Shown here piece by piece: positions 25,399 through 33,470 of a stretch of 64,000 nucleotides of DNA; position 1 is the first letter of the stretch, and every line of letters starts with the position of its first letter. Both the position numbers and the translations under genes were made by a program. The notes beneath the pieces are model-generated. The model had not been told where the DNA came from. It worked only from the letters and a program-made list of their open reading frames with translations, and did not search any database. The DNA lies in assembly GCF_000711955.1 (NCBI RefSeq), contig NZ_JONR01000006.1, forward strand, positions 62,001-126,000, given 5' to 3'. The stretch comes from Nevskia soli DSM 19509. GTDB lineage: Bacteria > Pseudomonadota > Gammaproteobacteria > Nevskiales > Nevskiaceae.

Positions 25399-27144
25399 TC
25401 AGGGATAGAGGTCGGCCAGCTTGCGCGTCGTCGTGCCCCGAGCCGAAGCCTTGGGCAAGGAGGTGAGGGCCGCGGCCAGTTCCGCGCCGCGCCAGGCGCC
25501 GGCGGCGTAGCAGGCGCGGTCCAGCTCGCGCAGCAATCCGCCGAGGGCGGGATCGCCCAGGCGCTGGGCCAGGGCATTGAGGCCGGTCATGCGCTCATCG
25601 GGCCAGGTGGCGCGTACCCAATCCAGCAGGTGCTTACGCGCGGCCTGCGCATCATCGGCGGCGCAAGCCTGCTGGAACGCCTTGCGGGCGGGGCCGGCAT
25701 TCAGATTCGTACTTTCAGGTACCGAATTTCCGACCGGCACCGGATTGCGCTGCGCATTGCGGAGCTGGAACCACCACGCGGCAAGCGTGCCGATCCAGAG
25801 CAGGCAGAGCACAAGGCTGAGCCAGGGCCACCAGGATTGCAGCGCGGGCTTTGCCGCAAGCGGCGGAGACGGGGGCAGATCCACGCTCGGCGCAGGCCCG
25901 GGTGCGGCGGCGGCACCGGGCGGCGGCGCGGCGGATGCGGGCGCGGCGGGCGCAGGCTCGCCACCGGCTGCGGGCAGGATCTCCAGGGTGCGCTCCGGCA
26001 TCACGGCTTCGCGCTGCGTGTCCTGCGCGGTGTCCCACCAGGACAGGCGCAAGGCGGGAAGCTGGTAGCGGCCCGGGCGGCTGGCGATGAGGGCGATGTC
26101 CTGCTCGCGGGTGCCGACAACGTCGCTGTCCTGCAAGGTGTCGTCGAGCTTGGGCTGGTCGGGATAGGCCTTGATGCCTTCCGGCAGGGACAGGCTGGCG
26201 CCGAGGTCCGGCAGTTGCGCGGCGGTGAGGCCGCGGGCGCGCAGGCGCAGGTGCAGGGTGATCGGCTCGCCGACGTGCACCGCGGCGCCGTCCGGGCGCC
26301 AGGCTTCTTCCAGGGTGACCTGCCGGGCGGGCAGCCAGTCGTGCCCGCTGGCGGCGGCGGGACGCGGACGCACTTCGAGCTTGATGGCTTCGCCGTGCAG
26401 GCGCAGCGGACGGGTGGTCTGCATCATGGCGCCGAAGGGGCCGCCATTGCTCGCGTCGAAGACCTGGGCGTCGAGTACCGGGCCGTCGAGGGTGAGGCTC
26501 CCGCTGCGCTGCGGCAGCAGCAGGTACTGGCGTTCGATCACGTCATAGGAGTGGCCATTGCGCGTCTCGGTGGTCCGGCGGTCCTGGCCCGGCATCTGCT
26601 GCACCGACACGTCGTTGCTGCCGGTCAGATCGAGGCTGGCCTGGTAGAAGCGCTTGTCGGTGTGCAGCCGCACCGTCAGCACCACGGCGGCCTGCACGTA
26701 GGGCTTGTTCTGGTCGAGCGTGGTGGTGAGGAAGACGTGCGGCGCGCTGGCGCCGACCGTGCCGGCCTGATCCTCGGACGGCTGGTCGGAAACGGTGAGC
26801 GTGAGCGCGGCGGTCTGCTGGCCGTCCCAGCTCAGCGGGGGAATCTGCAACTTGCCGGCGTGCTTCGGCGCAAGGGTGAGGCTCAGCACGCGCTGCGACG
26901 ACAGGTCGCCGTTGACCAGCTGGAAGCTGGAGCTGCTGTTGCGCTCCAGCACGTCGAAGTCCTTGTTCAGCGGCGCGAGGTCCGGATCGCCGCCGCCGCG
27001 GCCTTCGTGCTGCAGGCTGAGCTGCACGGTTTCGCCGGAGGCGATCTGGTCGCGGTCCAGCGAGGCGCTGATGGCCCCGGCCAGCGCCGGCAGGCTCAGG
27101 CCGCAGGCCAGCAGGGCGGTGACGATGAAGAGGATCTTTTTCAC
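25399..27144 (-). CDS. batD: BatD protein (aerotolerance operon)
   Basis: 581 residues, GTG start at 27144 overlapping the batC stop as GTGA. A signal peptide (VKKILFIVTALLACGLSLPALAG) leads to a large periplasmic region of beta-rich repeats (ASLDRDQIASGETVQLSLQH; FFLTTTLDQNKPYVQ-like segment at about 180). A Pro/Ala-rich linker and one transmembrane segment (WWPWLSLVLCLLWIGTLAAW) precede a cytoplasmic tail. BatD is the membrane component of the Bat complex linked to oxidative and envelope stress tolerance; mechanism is poorly known. Last gene of the seven-gene moxR-bat operon. Confidence 0.9.
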   Translation of the reverse strand: MKKILFIVTALLACGLSLPALAGAISASLDRDQIASGETVQLSLQHEGRGGGDPDLAPLNKDFDVLERNSSSSFQLVNGDLSSQRVLSLTLAPKHAGKLQIPPLSWDGQQTAALTLTVSDQPSEDQAGTVGASAPHVFLTTTLDQNKPYVQAAVVLTVRLHTDKRFYQASLDLTGSNDVSVQQMPGQDRRTTETRNGHSYDVIERQYLLLPQRSGSLTLDGPVLDAQVFDASNGGPFGAMMQTTRPLRLHGEAIKLEVRPRPAAASGHDWLPARQVTLEEAWRPDGAAVHVGEPITLHLRLRARGLTAAQLPDLGASLSLPEGIKAYPDQPKLDDTLQDSDVVGTREQDIALIASRPGRYQLPALRLSWWDTAQDTQREAVMPERTLEILPAAGGEPAPAAPASAAPPPGAAAAPGPAPSVDLPPSPPLAAKPALQSWWPWLSLVLCLLWIGTLAAWWFQLRNAQRNPVPVGNSVPESTNLNAGPARKAFQQACAADDAQAARKHLLDWVRATWPDERMTGLNALAQRLGDPALGGLLRELDRACYAAGAWRGAELAAALTSLPKASARGTTTRKLADLYP

Positions 27145-28118
27145 GGCTGCGTGCCCTGCTCGTCCCGCTGCTGATTCTGCCTCTGCTGACTCTTCTCTCT
27201 CATCATGTGCTCGATCATGAACTTGCGCCGCAACAGGCCGCCCGGATCGTCCGGGATGCGCCGCAGCCATTGCTCCTGCGCCAGCTGCTGCTCGGTGGCG
27301 GGTTTGGCCGCCACGGGATTGCTCTTCTCATCGCCGCGCGCGCCGTCGCCGGCTTTCTGCTCCTGCGCGGCCTGGCCGGCGGGCTGCTTCTGCGGTTGCT
27401 GGGCGAGGCTGTCGGCGGCGTCGCGGCGCGCCTGCTCCGCTTCCCTGGCCTTGTCCTGGTCCTTCTGCTCGCCCTGCCCGGTCTGGTTTTGCGGCTGTTG
27501 GGCCGAGGGGTTCTGCTGGTCCTGCTTGCCGTTGCGCGCGTCGGCTTGCTGGCTCTGCTGATTCTGCTGCTGGTTCTGGGGCTGGCCTTGCTGGTCCTTC
27601 TGGGCTTCCTTCTGCTCGCCGTCCTTGCCGGACTGCGGCTGGCCGTTGCCCTGCTGTTGTTGCTGGTCCTGCTTCTGCTGGTCTTTCTGCTGGTCCTTCT
27701 GTTGCTGGCCGGAGGACGATTGCTGTTTCGATTTCTGCTGCTTCAGGGCCTGCTCGACCAGGTCGCGATTGTGCCGCGCATCGCGATTGTCCGGGTTGCG
27801 CGCCAGCGCGGTGTCGTAGGCCTTGAGCGCGTCCTGCAACTGGCCGGCGTGGACCAGGGCGTTGCCGCGGTTGTAGTGGGCGTCGCTGTCGTCGAAGCCG
27901 CTGAAGTCCTTGGCCGCGGTGTCATAGTCGCCGGCCTGGAGTTCGGCGTAGGCCTTGTGGCGCGGGTCGTTGTAGGTCTTTGCCGCCGCGGCGGCGTCGC
28001 CTTGCCGCATCAGCTGTTCGCCGCGCTGGTCCGGCGTATGCCACAGGCCGGACCAGAAGTCGGCATGCACGGCGGACGCGATCAGCAGGCCCGTCATCAG
28101 GATCAATGCGCGCTTCAT
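27141..28118 (-). CDS. batC: BatC: TPR protein with Gln-rich region
   Basis: 325 residues. Signal peptide (MKRALILMTGLLIASAVHAD), then TPR-type repeats to about residue 125 (AHYNRGNALVHAGQLQDALK, AYDTALARNPDNRDAR). Residues about 125-280 are extremely rich in Gln and Lys (runs such as QQQKDQQKDQQKQDQQQQQ), of low complexity. The tail has the compact EQWLRRIPDDPGGLLRRKF motif conserved in this family. Periplasmic or membrane-tethered scaffold of the Bat system. Overlaps batB and batD by four bases on each side. The reverse strand of the Gln-rich part gives a long spurious Leu-rich frame. Confidence 0.88.
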   Translation of the reverse strand: MKRALILMTGLLIASAVHADFWSGLWHTPDQRGEQLMRQGDAAAAAKTYNDPRHKAYAELQAGDYDTAAKDFSGFDDSDAHYNRGNALVHAGQLQDALKAYDTALARNPDNRDARHNRDLVEQALKQQKSKQQSSSGQQQKDQQKDQQKQDQQQQQGNGQPQSGKDGEQKEAQKDQQGQPQNQQQNQQSQQADARNGKQDQQNPSAQQPQNQTGQGEQKDQDKAREAEQARRDAADSLAQQPQKQPAGQAAQEQKAGDGARGDEKSNPVAAKPATEQQLAQEQWLRRIPDDPGGLLRRKFMIEHMMREKSQQRQNQQRDEQGTQP

Positions 28119-29119
28119 AGCCAGCCCCGGCGCGACAGGAACGCGCCCAGCAACAGCAGCACCGGCAGCAGCCAGATGCCGCCGTCGCGCCAGTGCTCGA
28201 TGCGGATGTCCTGCCTGGCGGTGGCGCCCTCGGCGCGCTCGCCGTGCGTTTGCAGGCTGGCGATCAGCTTGGGCAGTTCGGCCAGCGTGACGTAGTCGCC
28301 GCCGCCGGCCGCCGCCAGCTCCTTCAGCCGGCCTTCATCGAGATGCGTCATCACCAGGCCGCCGCGCATGTCCTGGGCGAAGCCGCCGCCGGCCTGGCTC
28401 AACGGCGCGCCGCCGCTGGTGCCGACACCGATGACGCTGAGCGTGGCGCCGCCCGCCTTCAGTTGCTGCGCCGCCGAGAAGGCGGCGGCCGGATCGGTGA
28501 AGCCGTCGCTGACCACGATGACGCGCTGTTCGCGCGCGCCGGCGCGGCTGAGCAGTTGCGCCGCCTGTTGCAGCGCGGGCGCCATGTTGTCGCCGCCGGC
28601 GGGCATGATGTCCGGTGTCAACGGCGGCAGCAGCGCGCGCACCGTGGCGACGTCGTCGGTCAGCGGCGCGACGGTGTAGGGCTCGCCGCTGAATGCCACC
28701 AGGCCGACGCGCGCGTCGCGCGCCGCGCCGAGGATGTCGTCGAGCGCATAGCGCGCGCGGGTGGCGCGGTCGGGCAACACATCGGAGGCGGACATCGAGG
28801 GCGACAGGTCCAGCACCAGCACCCAGGCGGCGGGCGCGCGGAAGCCGGTGGAGACGTCGTGCTGCCAGCTCGGGCCGGCCAGGGCCAGCGTGGCCGCGGT
28901 CCAGGCCAGGGCCAGCCAGGGCCAGGGCGAGAGGCCGCCGGCCGCGGCCGCGCCTTCCAGGCGCAGGCTGGCGAACAGCTCCGGGTCGATCAGCCGCGCC
29001 CAGCCGCCCTCGCCGCCGCGGCGACGCGCCAGCCACAGCGCCAGGCCCAGCAGCAGCGGCAGGGCCAGCAGCCAGGCCGGGCGCAGGAAATGGAAGTCGT
29101 GCAGCGCGCTCAGGTCCAT
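28115..29119 (-). CDS. batB: BatB: membrane-anchored VWA-domain protein
   Basis: 334 residues from ATG 29119 (MDLSALHDFHFLRPAWLLAL). Two N-terminal membrane segments flank a short Arg-rich cytoplasmic loop; the von Willebrand A domain has the metal-site motif LVLDLSPSMSASD, and a last membrane segment lies at the C-terminus. Partner of BatA; VWA domains bind protein partners through Mg2+. Its start overlaps the batA stop by ten bases. Confidence 0.9.
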   Translation of the reverse strand: MDLSALHDFHFLRPAWLLALPLLLGLALWLARRRGGEGGWARLIDPELFASLRLEGAAAAGGLSPWPWLALAWTAATLALAGPSWQHDVSTGFRAPAAWVLVLDLSPSMSASDVLPDRATRARYALDDILGAARDARVGLVAFSGEPYTVAPLTDDVATVRALLPPLTPDIMPAGGDNMAPALQQAAQLLSRAGAREQRVIVVSDGFTDPAAAFSAAQQLKAGGATLSVIGVGTSGGAPLSQAGGGFAQDMRGGLVMTHLDEGRLKELAAAGGGDYVTLAELPKLIASLQTHGERAEGATARQDIRIEHWRDGGIWLLPVLLLLGAFLSRRGWL

Positions 29120-30126
29120 GCGCGCTCCCGCAGCAGCACCGCCGGCAGGCTCAGCAGCAGGGCCAGGGCCAGCGGCCATGGATACCATTCGGTACTCGGC
29201 CGGTACCACTGGTCGCGGCCGGCGCTGGGCTCCAGCTTGTCGATGCGCGCATAGACCTGCTGCAGCGCGCCGGCATCGGTGGCGCGGAAGTAGGCGCCGC
29301 CGGTGGTGTCGGCGATGGCCTTGAGGGTGTCCTCGTCGAGATCGTCGTTGCCGCTGTTGAAGCCGAAGAAGCCTTCGTGCACCGCCGCGCCGACGCCGAT
29401 GGTGTAGATGCGCAGGCCGGCGTCGGCGGCGAGCTTGGCCGCTTGCAGCGGCGGCATGGCGCCGGCGTTGCTGCTGCCATCGGTGAGCAGGATCAGCACG
29501 GTGTCGCCCTTGGCCGTCTGCGCGTCGTCGCCTTTGTCGTCACCGCTGCCGCCGTCGCCAGTCCTGGCATCGCCCGCGCGCAGGCGCTTGATGGCGAGAC
29601 CGATGGCGTCGCCGATCGCGGTCTGCGTGCCGGCCACGCCGATCATCGCTTCGTCGAGGAACTGGTGCACCGTGGCCAGGTCGGCGGTGAGCGGCGCCTG
29701 TATATAAGGCCGCGTGCCGAACAGGATCAGGCCGACCTGGTCGCCGTGGCGGCGCTGGATGAAATCGCCCGCCACCTTCTGCACCACCTGCAGGCGGGTG
29801 TAGTTGCCGGCCATGTCCGGCGTCTGCATCGAGCCGGATACGTCCACCGCCAGCAGCAGGCGCCGCCCGGTGGTCGGCACCGGCTGCGGCTCGCCCAGCC
29901 ACTGCGGACGCAGCGCGGCACCGAGCAGCAGCAGCCAGATCAGCGCCAGCAGGATCTTGCGCCCGCGCGGCCCGATGCCCAGTGCCGGCACCACCTCGTC
30001 GCCGACGCTGGCGGCGAAGGGCAGGAACAGGGCCGCGCCGCGCGGGCGCACCGCCGGCAGCAGGCGCGCCAGCAGCCAGGGCAGCGGCAGGAACAGCAGC
30101 ATCCAGGGCCAGGCGAGATGGATCAT
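29110..30126 (-). CDS. batA: BatA: membrane-anchored VWA-domain protein
   Basis: 338 residues from ATG 30126 (MIHLAWPWMLLFLPLPWLLA). Hydrophobic N-terminus, a second membrane segment (ILLALIWLLLLGAALRP), and a VWA domain with the MIDAS motif LAVDVSGSMQTPD and later ILLTDGSSNAG; C-terminal membrane segment. The ATG overlaps the stop of the DUF4381 gene as ATGA. Forms the inner-membrane part of the Bat complex with BatB. Confidence 0.9.
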   Translation of the reverse strand: MIHLAWPWMLLFLPLPWLLARLLPAVRPRGAALFLPFAASVGDEVVPALGIGPRGRKILLALIWLLLLGAALRPQWLGEPQPVPTTGRRLLLAVDVSGSMQTPDMAGNYTRLQVVQKVAGDFIQRRHGDQVGLILFGTRPYIQAPLTADLATVHQFLDEAMIGVAGTQTAIGDAIGLAIKRLRAGDARTGDGGSGDDKGDDAQTAKGDTVLILLTDGSSNAGAMPPLQAAKLAADAGLRIYTIGVGAAVHEGFFGFNSGNDDLDEDTLKAIADTTGGAYFRATDAGALQQVYARIDKLEPSAGRDQWYRPSTEWYPWPLALALLLSLPAVLLRERAWT

Positions 30127-30602
30127 GGGCGTCGCTTGCCCCGGCCCTTGAGGAAACTGCGCGCGCCGCTCAGCCATTGCTCGCGTGGCACCTCAATCCC
30201 GCTCTTGCCGCCGTAGGCTGCGCGCAGCAGTTCGCGCCCCGGCGTGCCGGCCAGCGCGGCACCGCCGTGCGCGGCGACGAAGTCGATCCAGCGCTCGCCG
30301 CTCAAGCGCGCCACCGGCTCGCGGCCGAAACGGGCCACGGCGTAACGGCGCAGCAGGTGTTCGAGATTTTGCGCGAATGCCGCATCGTCGGCGCCGGCAC
30401 GTTCCAGCTGTTTCAGTTCGCCCAGGGCGAGCAGGCGCAGGCGCCGCATCGGGCTGCGCAGCCACAGCACCACGGCCACGATTAGAGCAAGGCCCAGCAC
30501 CAGCAGCAGCCACCAGCCCGGCGCCGGCGGCCACCAGCCGAAGGCGGGCGGCGCGTGCGCAGCGGCGAGCTGCGCCAGCAGTTGTTTGTCTACGCCGCCC
30601 AT
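30123..30602 (-). CDS. DUF4381 family membrane protein of the Bat operon
   Basis: 159 residues from ATG 30602 (MGGVDKQLLAQLAAAHAPPA). One transmembrane segment (GWWLLLVLGLALIVAVVLWL) follows the family PPAFGWWPPAPGWW region; the cytoplasmic part contains the conserved RRYAVARFGREPVARLSGERW. Function unknown; it is always found between the DUF58 and batA genes in proteobacterial Bat operons. Overlaps the DUF58 gene by 13 bases. The frame is open further upstream but only this start fits the family. Confidence 0.85.
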   Translation of the reverse strand: MGGVDKQLLAQLAAAHAPPAFGWWPPAPGWWLLLVLGLALIVAVVLWLRSPMRRLRLLALGELKQLERAGADDAAFAQNLEHLLRRYAVARFGREPVARLSGERWIDFVAAHGGAALAGTPGRELLRAAYGGKSGIEVPREQWLSGARSFLKGRGKRRP

Positions 30603-31489
30603 GTCGGCTCCCGCAGCAGGGGCGGCACCGCCGTGGCGGCATCGTTGGGTGTATGCAGGCGCGTCAGCGGCAGGTTGAGGCGGCGCGCCGTATCGCGCAG
30701 GCCCTGCTCGCGCAAGGCCCAGGCGGCGCGCCAGGGCGCGCGGCTGCGCTCGCCGCTGAGCCACCACAGACGGCCCGGCAGGCCGACGCGGAAGTCGCCC
30801 GCCGGCAGACCGGCGGATTCCAGCGGATCGACGATCCACAGCAGGCGGCAGTCACAATTGGCCGCCAGGGCGGCGAGCCCGGACTGCGCCGCTTCGTCGA
30901 GCCCGCTGAAGTCGCTGAGGATGAAGACCAGGCTGCCCGGCTTGGCCAGGCGGCGCAGGGTGGTGAGGGCGCCGGCCAGCGCCGCCGGCTCCGGCGCGCC
31001 GGGCGCGCGCGGCTGCGTTTCCACCAGGGCCTGCAATACCGGCAGCACGCCGGCCTGGCGCGCGCGCGGCGGCAGGATGCGCGGGCGACCGCCGCCGGCC
31101 AGCACCGCGCCGAGACGATCCCCGCCGAGTACCGCGGTCCAGCCGAGGATCGCCGCCGCCCGCAGCAGCAAGGCCGATTTGAGCTGGCGCTTGCTGCCGA
31201 AGAACAGGCCGGGATGCAGGTCCGCCAGCAGCCACACCGGGCGCTCGCGGTCTTCGCGGAACATCTTGGTATGCGGCCGGCCGCGGCGGGCGGTGACGCG
31301 CCAGTCGATGCTGCGCGCGTCGTCGCCCGGCGCGTACAGGCGCACTTCCTCGAACTCCAGGCCGCGGCCGCGCTGCGCGCTGCGCTGCGCCCCTTGCAGG
31401 CGGGCCAGCGGCGGGCGATGCGCGCGCAGGTTGAGCCCCACGGCGGCCCCGCGCAGGGCCACCAGCTCGGCCAGGTCCGGCAGGATCAT
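30590..31489 (-). CDS. DUF58 family protein of the Bat operon
   Basis: 299 residues from ATG 31489 (MILPDLAELVALRGAAVGLN). The DUF58 signature is clear: EFEEVRLYAPGDDARSIDWR followed by VTARRGRPHTKMFREDRER. A VWA-like fold follows (VWLLADLHPGLFFG; SLVFILSDFSGLDE). Soluble, cytoplasmic; works with the MoxR ATPase in assembling or activating the VWA proteins. ATG overlaps the moxR stop by four bases. Confidence 0.9.
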   Translation of the reverse strand: MILPDLAELVALRGAAVGLNLRAHRPPLARLQGAQRSAQRGRGLEFEEVRLYAPGDDARSIDWRVTARRGRPHTKMFREDRERPVWLLADLHPGLFFGSKRQLKSALLLRAAAILGWTAVLGGDRLGAVLAGGGRPRILPPRARQAGVLPVLQALVETQPRAPGAPEPAALAGALTTLRRLAKPGSLVFILSDFSGLDEAAQSGLAALAANCDCRLLWIVDPLESAGLPAGDFRVGLPGRLWWLSGERSRAPWRAAWALREQGLRDTARRLNLPLTRLHTPNDAATAVPPLLREPTWAA

Positions 31490-32484
31490 GGGGCCGGGAC
31501 TTGGCTCAGCAGTTCTTCCACGCAGGCCTGGGCGCTGATGCCGCGCGCCTGCGCGGTGTAGTCCAGCAGCAGGCGATGGCGCAGGGCGTCCGGGGCGATG
31601 GCCTGGACGTCCTCCGGACTCACATAGTCGCGCCCGTGCAGCCAGGCGAAGGCACGCGCGCCGCGCTCGATGGAGATGGCGGCGCGCGGGCTGGCACCCC
31701 AGCGCAGCCACTCGGCCAGCTTGGCGCTGTAAGGTGCCGGGCGGCGGGTGGCTTCGACCAGGGCGGCGATGTACTCGGCCACGGCGTCGGACAGGGTCAG
31801 GCCCAGCGCCTCGCCGCGCGCGGCGAACACGGTGGCCTGCGGCAGCGGCTTGGCCGGCGGCGGCAGTTCCTCGGCGGTCTGCGCCTCGCGCCGCGCCAGC
31901 TCCATGATGCGCAGGGTGGTGGCGCGATCCGGGTAATCGACCAGGGTGTGCAGCATGAAGCGGTCGAGCTGCGCTTCGGGCAGGGGATAGGTGCCTTCAT
32001 GCTCGAGCGGATTCTGCGTGGCCATCACCAGGAACAGGCGCGGCAGCTGGTAGGTGGCGCTGCCGACGCTGATCTGCCGCTCGCCCATGGCCTCGAGCAG
32101 GGCGGACTGCACCTTGGCCGGGGCGCGGTTGACCTCGTCGGCCAGGATCAGGTTGTGGAACAGGGGGCCGCGCTGGAACTGGAAGCCGCCCGCCTCCGGC
32201 CGGTAGATGTCCGAGCCGGTAAGGTCGGCCGGCAGCATGTCCGGGGTGAACTGGACGCGCTGGAAGTCGCACTCCAGGCCGCTGGCCAGGGCCTTGATGG
32301 CGCGGGTCTTGGCCAGGCCCGGCGGGCCTTCGACCAGCAGGTGCCCGTCGGCCAGCAGGGCCACCAGCAGGCGTTCGACCAGGTTTTCCTGGCCGAGGAT
32401 CTGGGAATTGAGATAGCCGCGGAGGGCTTCGAATGCGGGGAGCGCGGTGCCGGAAGCGGCGCCGGGGTTGCTGCGGTCATCCAT
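31486..32484 (-). CDS. MoxR-family AAA+ ATPase
   Basis: 332 residues. Walker A HLLVEGPPGLAKTRAIKA, Walker B NLILADEVNRAPAKVQ, sensor ATQNPLEHEGTYPLPEAQLD and the C-terminal lid. MoxR ATPases act as chaperones that mature metal- or cofactor-containing complexes together with VWA proteins. First gene of the operon moxR-DUF58-DUF4381-batABCD, all seven genes touching or overlapping, so expression is set by the promoter upstream of 32484. Confidence 0.92.
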   Translation of the reverse strand: MDDRSNPGAASGTALPAFEALRGYLNSQILGQENLVERLLVALLADGHLLVEGPPGLAKTRAIKALASGLECDFQRVQFTPDMLPADLTGSDIYRPEAGGFQFQRGPLFHNLILADEVNRAPAKVQSALLEAMGERQISVGSATYQLPRLFLVMATQNPLEHEGTYPLPEAQLDRFMLHTLVDYPDRATTLRIMELARREAQTAEELPPPAKPLPQATVFAARGEALGLTLSDAVAEYIAALVEATRRPAPYSAKLAEWLRWGASPRAAISIERGARAFAWLHGRDYVSPEDVQAIAPDALRHRLLLDYTAQARGISAQACVEELLSQVPAP

Positions 32485-32788
32485 CTAGAAGTGTTCTCTG
32501 AGTCGCGCTACGGTATGGCTGCGTCGGGACTGCATTGGAGCAGCTGTAGAAATTTCCACTTTAAAATAGTTCCACGGCGGCGGCGCCTTGCGGTGCGCAG
32601 CCTTGAAATACCCGCCTGACTGCCTATTTTCCCACCGTCGGGTGTCATTTTCGCGCGCTTTCGGCGCGCGGCGGTCGAGGGCGGCCACGATTAACTTTCT
32701 TAAACGCCCTGATACAAATAATTCATTTTCCCTATCAGCGCGTCGCGGTTAGGATGTTGGCTCAATCCACTGAGCGAGCGTTCTGCAC
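32485..32788. other. Divergent moxR / ahpC promoter region, no gene
   Basis: 304 bases between the divergent starts. AT-rich patches at about 32561-32573 (moxR side) and 32700-32730 (ahpC side) are the likely promoters. No ORF with a ribosome-binding site was seen. Confidence 0.5.
32711..32736 (+). promoter_or_regulatory. Possible OxyR-type inverted repeat before ahpC
   Basis: GATA at 32711 and TATC at 32733 bound an AT-rich 26-base dyad 52 bases before the ahpC ATG. OxyR sites contain ATAG/CTAT elements at 11-base steps; the spacing here does not fit exactly, so this is only a candidate. Confidence 0.25.
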
Positions 32789-33352
32789 ATGTCTCTGATC
32801 AACACCAGTGTCAAACCCTTCAAGGCCACCGCTTTCCACAACGGCAAGTTCGTCGAGGTTTCCGACGCCTCGCTGAAGGGCAAGTGGTCCGTGGTGGTGT
32901 TCTATCCGGCCGACTTCACCTTCGTCTGCCCGACGGAGCTGGAAGACCTCGCCGACACCTACGCCGAATTCAAGAAGCTCGGCGTGGAAGTCTACGGTGT
33001 TTCCACCGACACGCATTTCGCCCACAAGGCCTGGCACGACACCTCCGAAGCCATCAAGAAGGTGCAGTACCCGCTGGTCGGCGACCCCACCGGCGCCATC
33101 ACCCGCAACTTCGAAGTGATGATCGAGGAAGAAGGCCTGGCCCTTCGCGGCACCTTCGTCATCAACCCGGATGGCCAGATCAAGCTCTGCGAGATCCACG
33201 ACAACGGCATCGGCCGTGACGCCAAGGAACTCCTGCGCAAGGTCAAGGCTGCCCAGTACGTCGCCTCCCACCCGGGCGAAGTCTGCCCCGCCAAGTGGCA
33301 GGAAGGCGAGAAGACCCTGAAGCCCTCGCTGGAACTGGTCGGCAAGATCTGA
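32789..33352 (+). CDS. ahpC: Alkyl hydroperoxide reductase AhpC (2-Cys peroxiredoxin)
   Basis: 187 residues, standard length. Peroxidatic Cys47 in FYPADFTFVCPTELEDLAD and resolving Cys166 in GEVCPAKWQ; the Prx motif and the C-terminal region match the AhpC/Prx1 class. Reduces H2O2 and organic peroxides in the cytoplasm and is recharged by AhpF, encoded 118 bases downstream. Two hairpins lie between them. Confidence 0.97.
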   Translation: MSLINTSVKPFKATAFHNGKFVEVSDASLKGKWSVVVFYPADFTFVCPTELEDLADTYAEFKKLGVEVYGVSTDTHFAHKAWHDTSEAIKKVQYPLVGDPTGAITRNFEVMIEEEGLALRGTFVINPDGQIKLCEIHDNGIGRDAKELLRKVKAAQYVASHPGEVCPAKWQEGEKTLKPSLELVGKI

Positions 33353-33363
33353 TCCCGCGGTCG

Positions 33364-33428
33364 GCGGACCGGCATCGCGCCGGTCCGCGGACTCAGGTTG
33401 CGGAAACAATCCGGCGCCCCCGCGCCGG
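33364..33428 (+). promoter_or_regulatory. Two hairpins between ahpC and ahpF
   Basis: GCGGACCGGC/GCCGGTCCGC (33364-33373 with 33379-33388) and CCGGCGC/GCGCCGG (33411-33417 with 33422-33428). Neither is followed by a T-run. They could act as partial terminators or protect the ahpC 3' end, giving more AhpC than AhpF. Confidence 0.5.
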
Positions 33429-33470
33429 AGTGGTACTGCTGCACCCCGAATTCAACAAGGAGCACCCGTC

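Noticed and set aside
27207..28295. Long Leu-rich plus-strand frame that looks like a membrane protein
   Set aside because: It is the complement of the CAG-rich batC region, where Gln codons read backwards as Leu.
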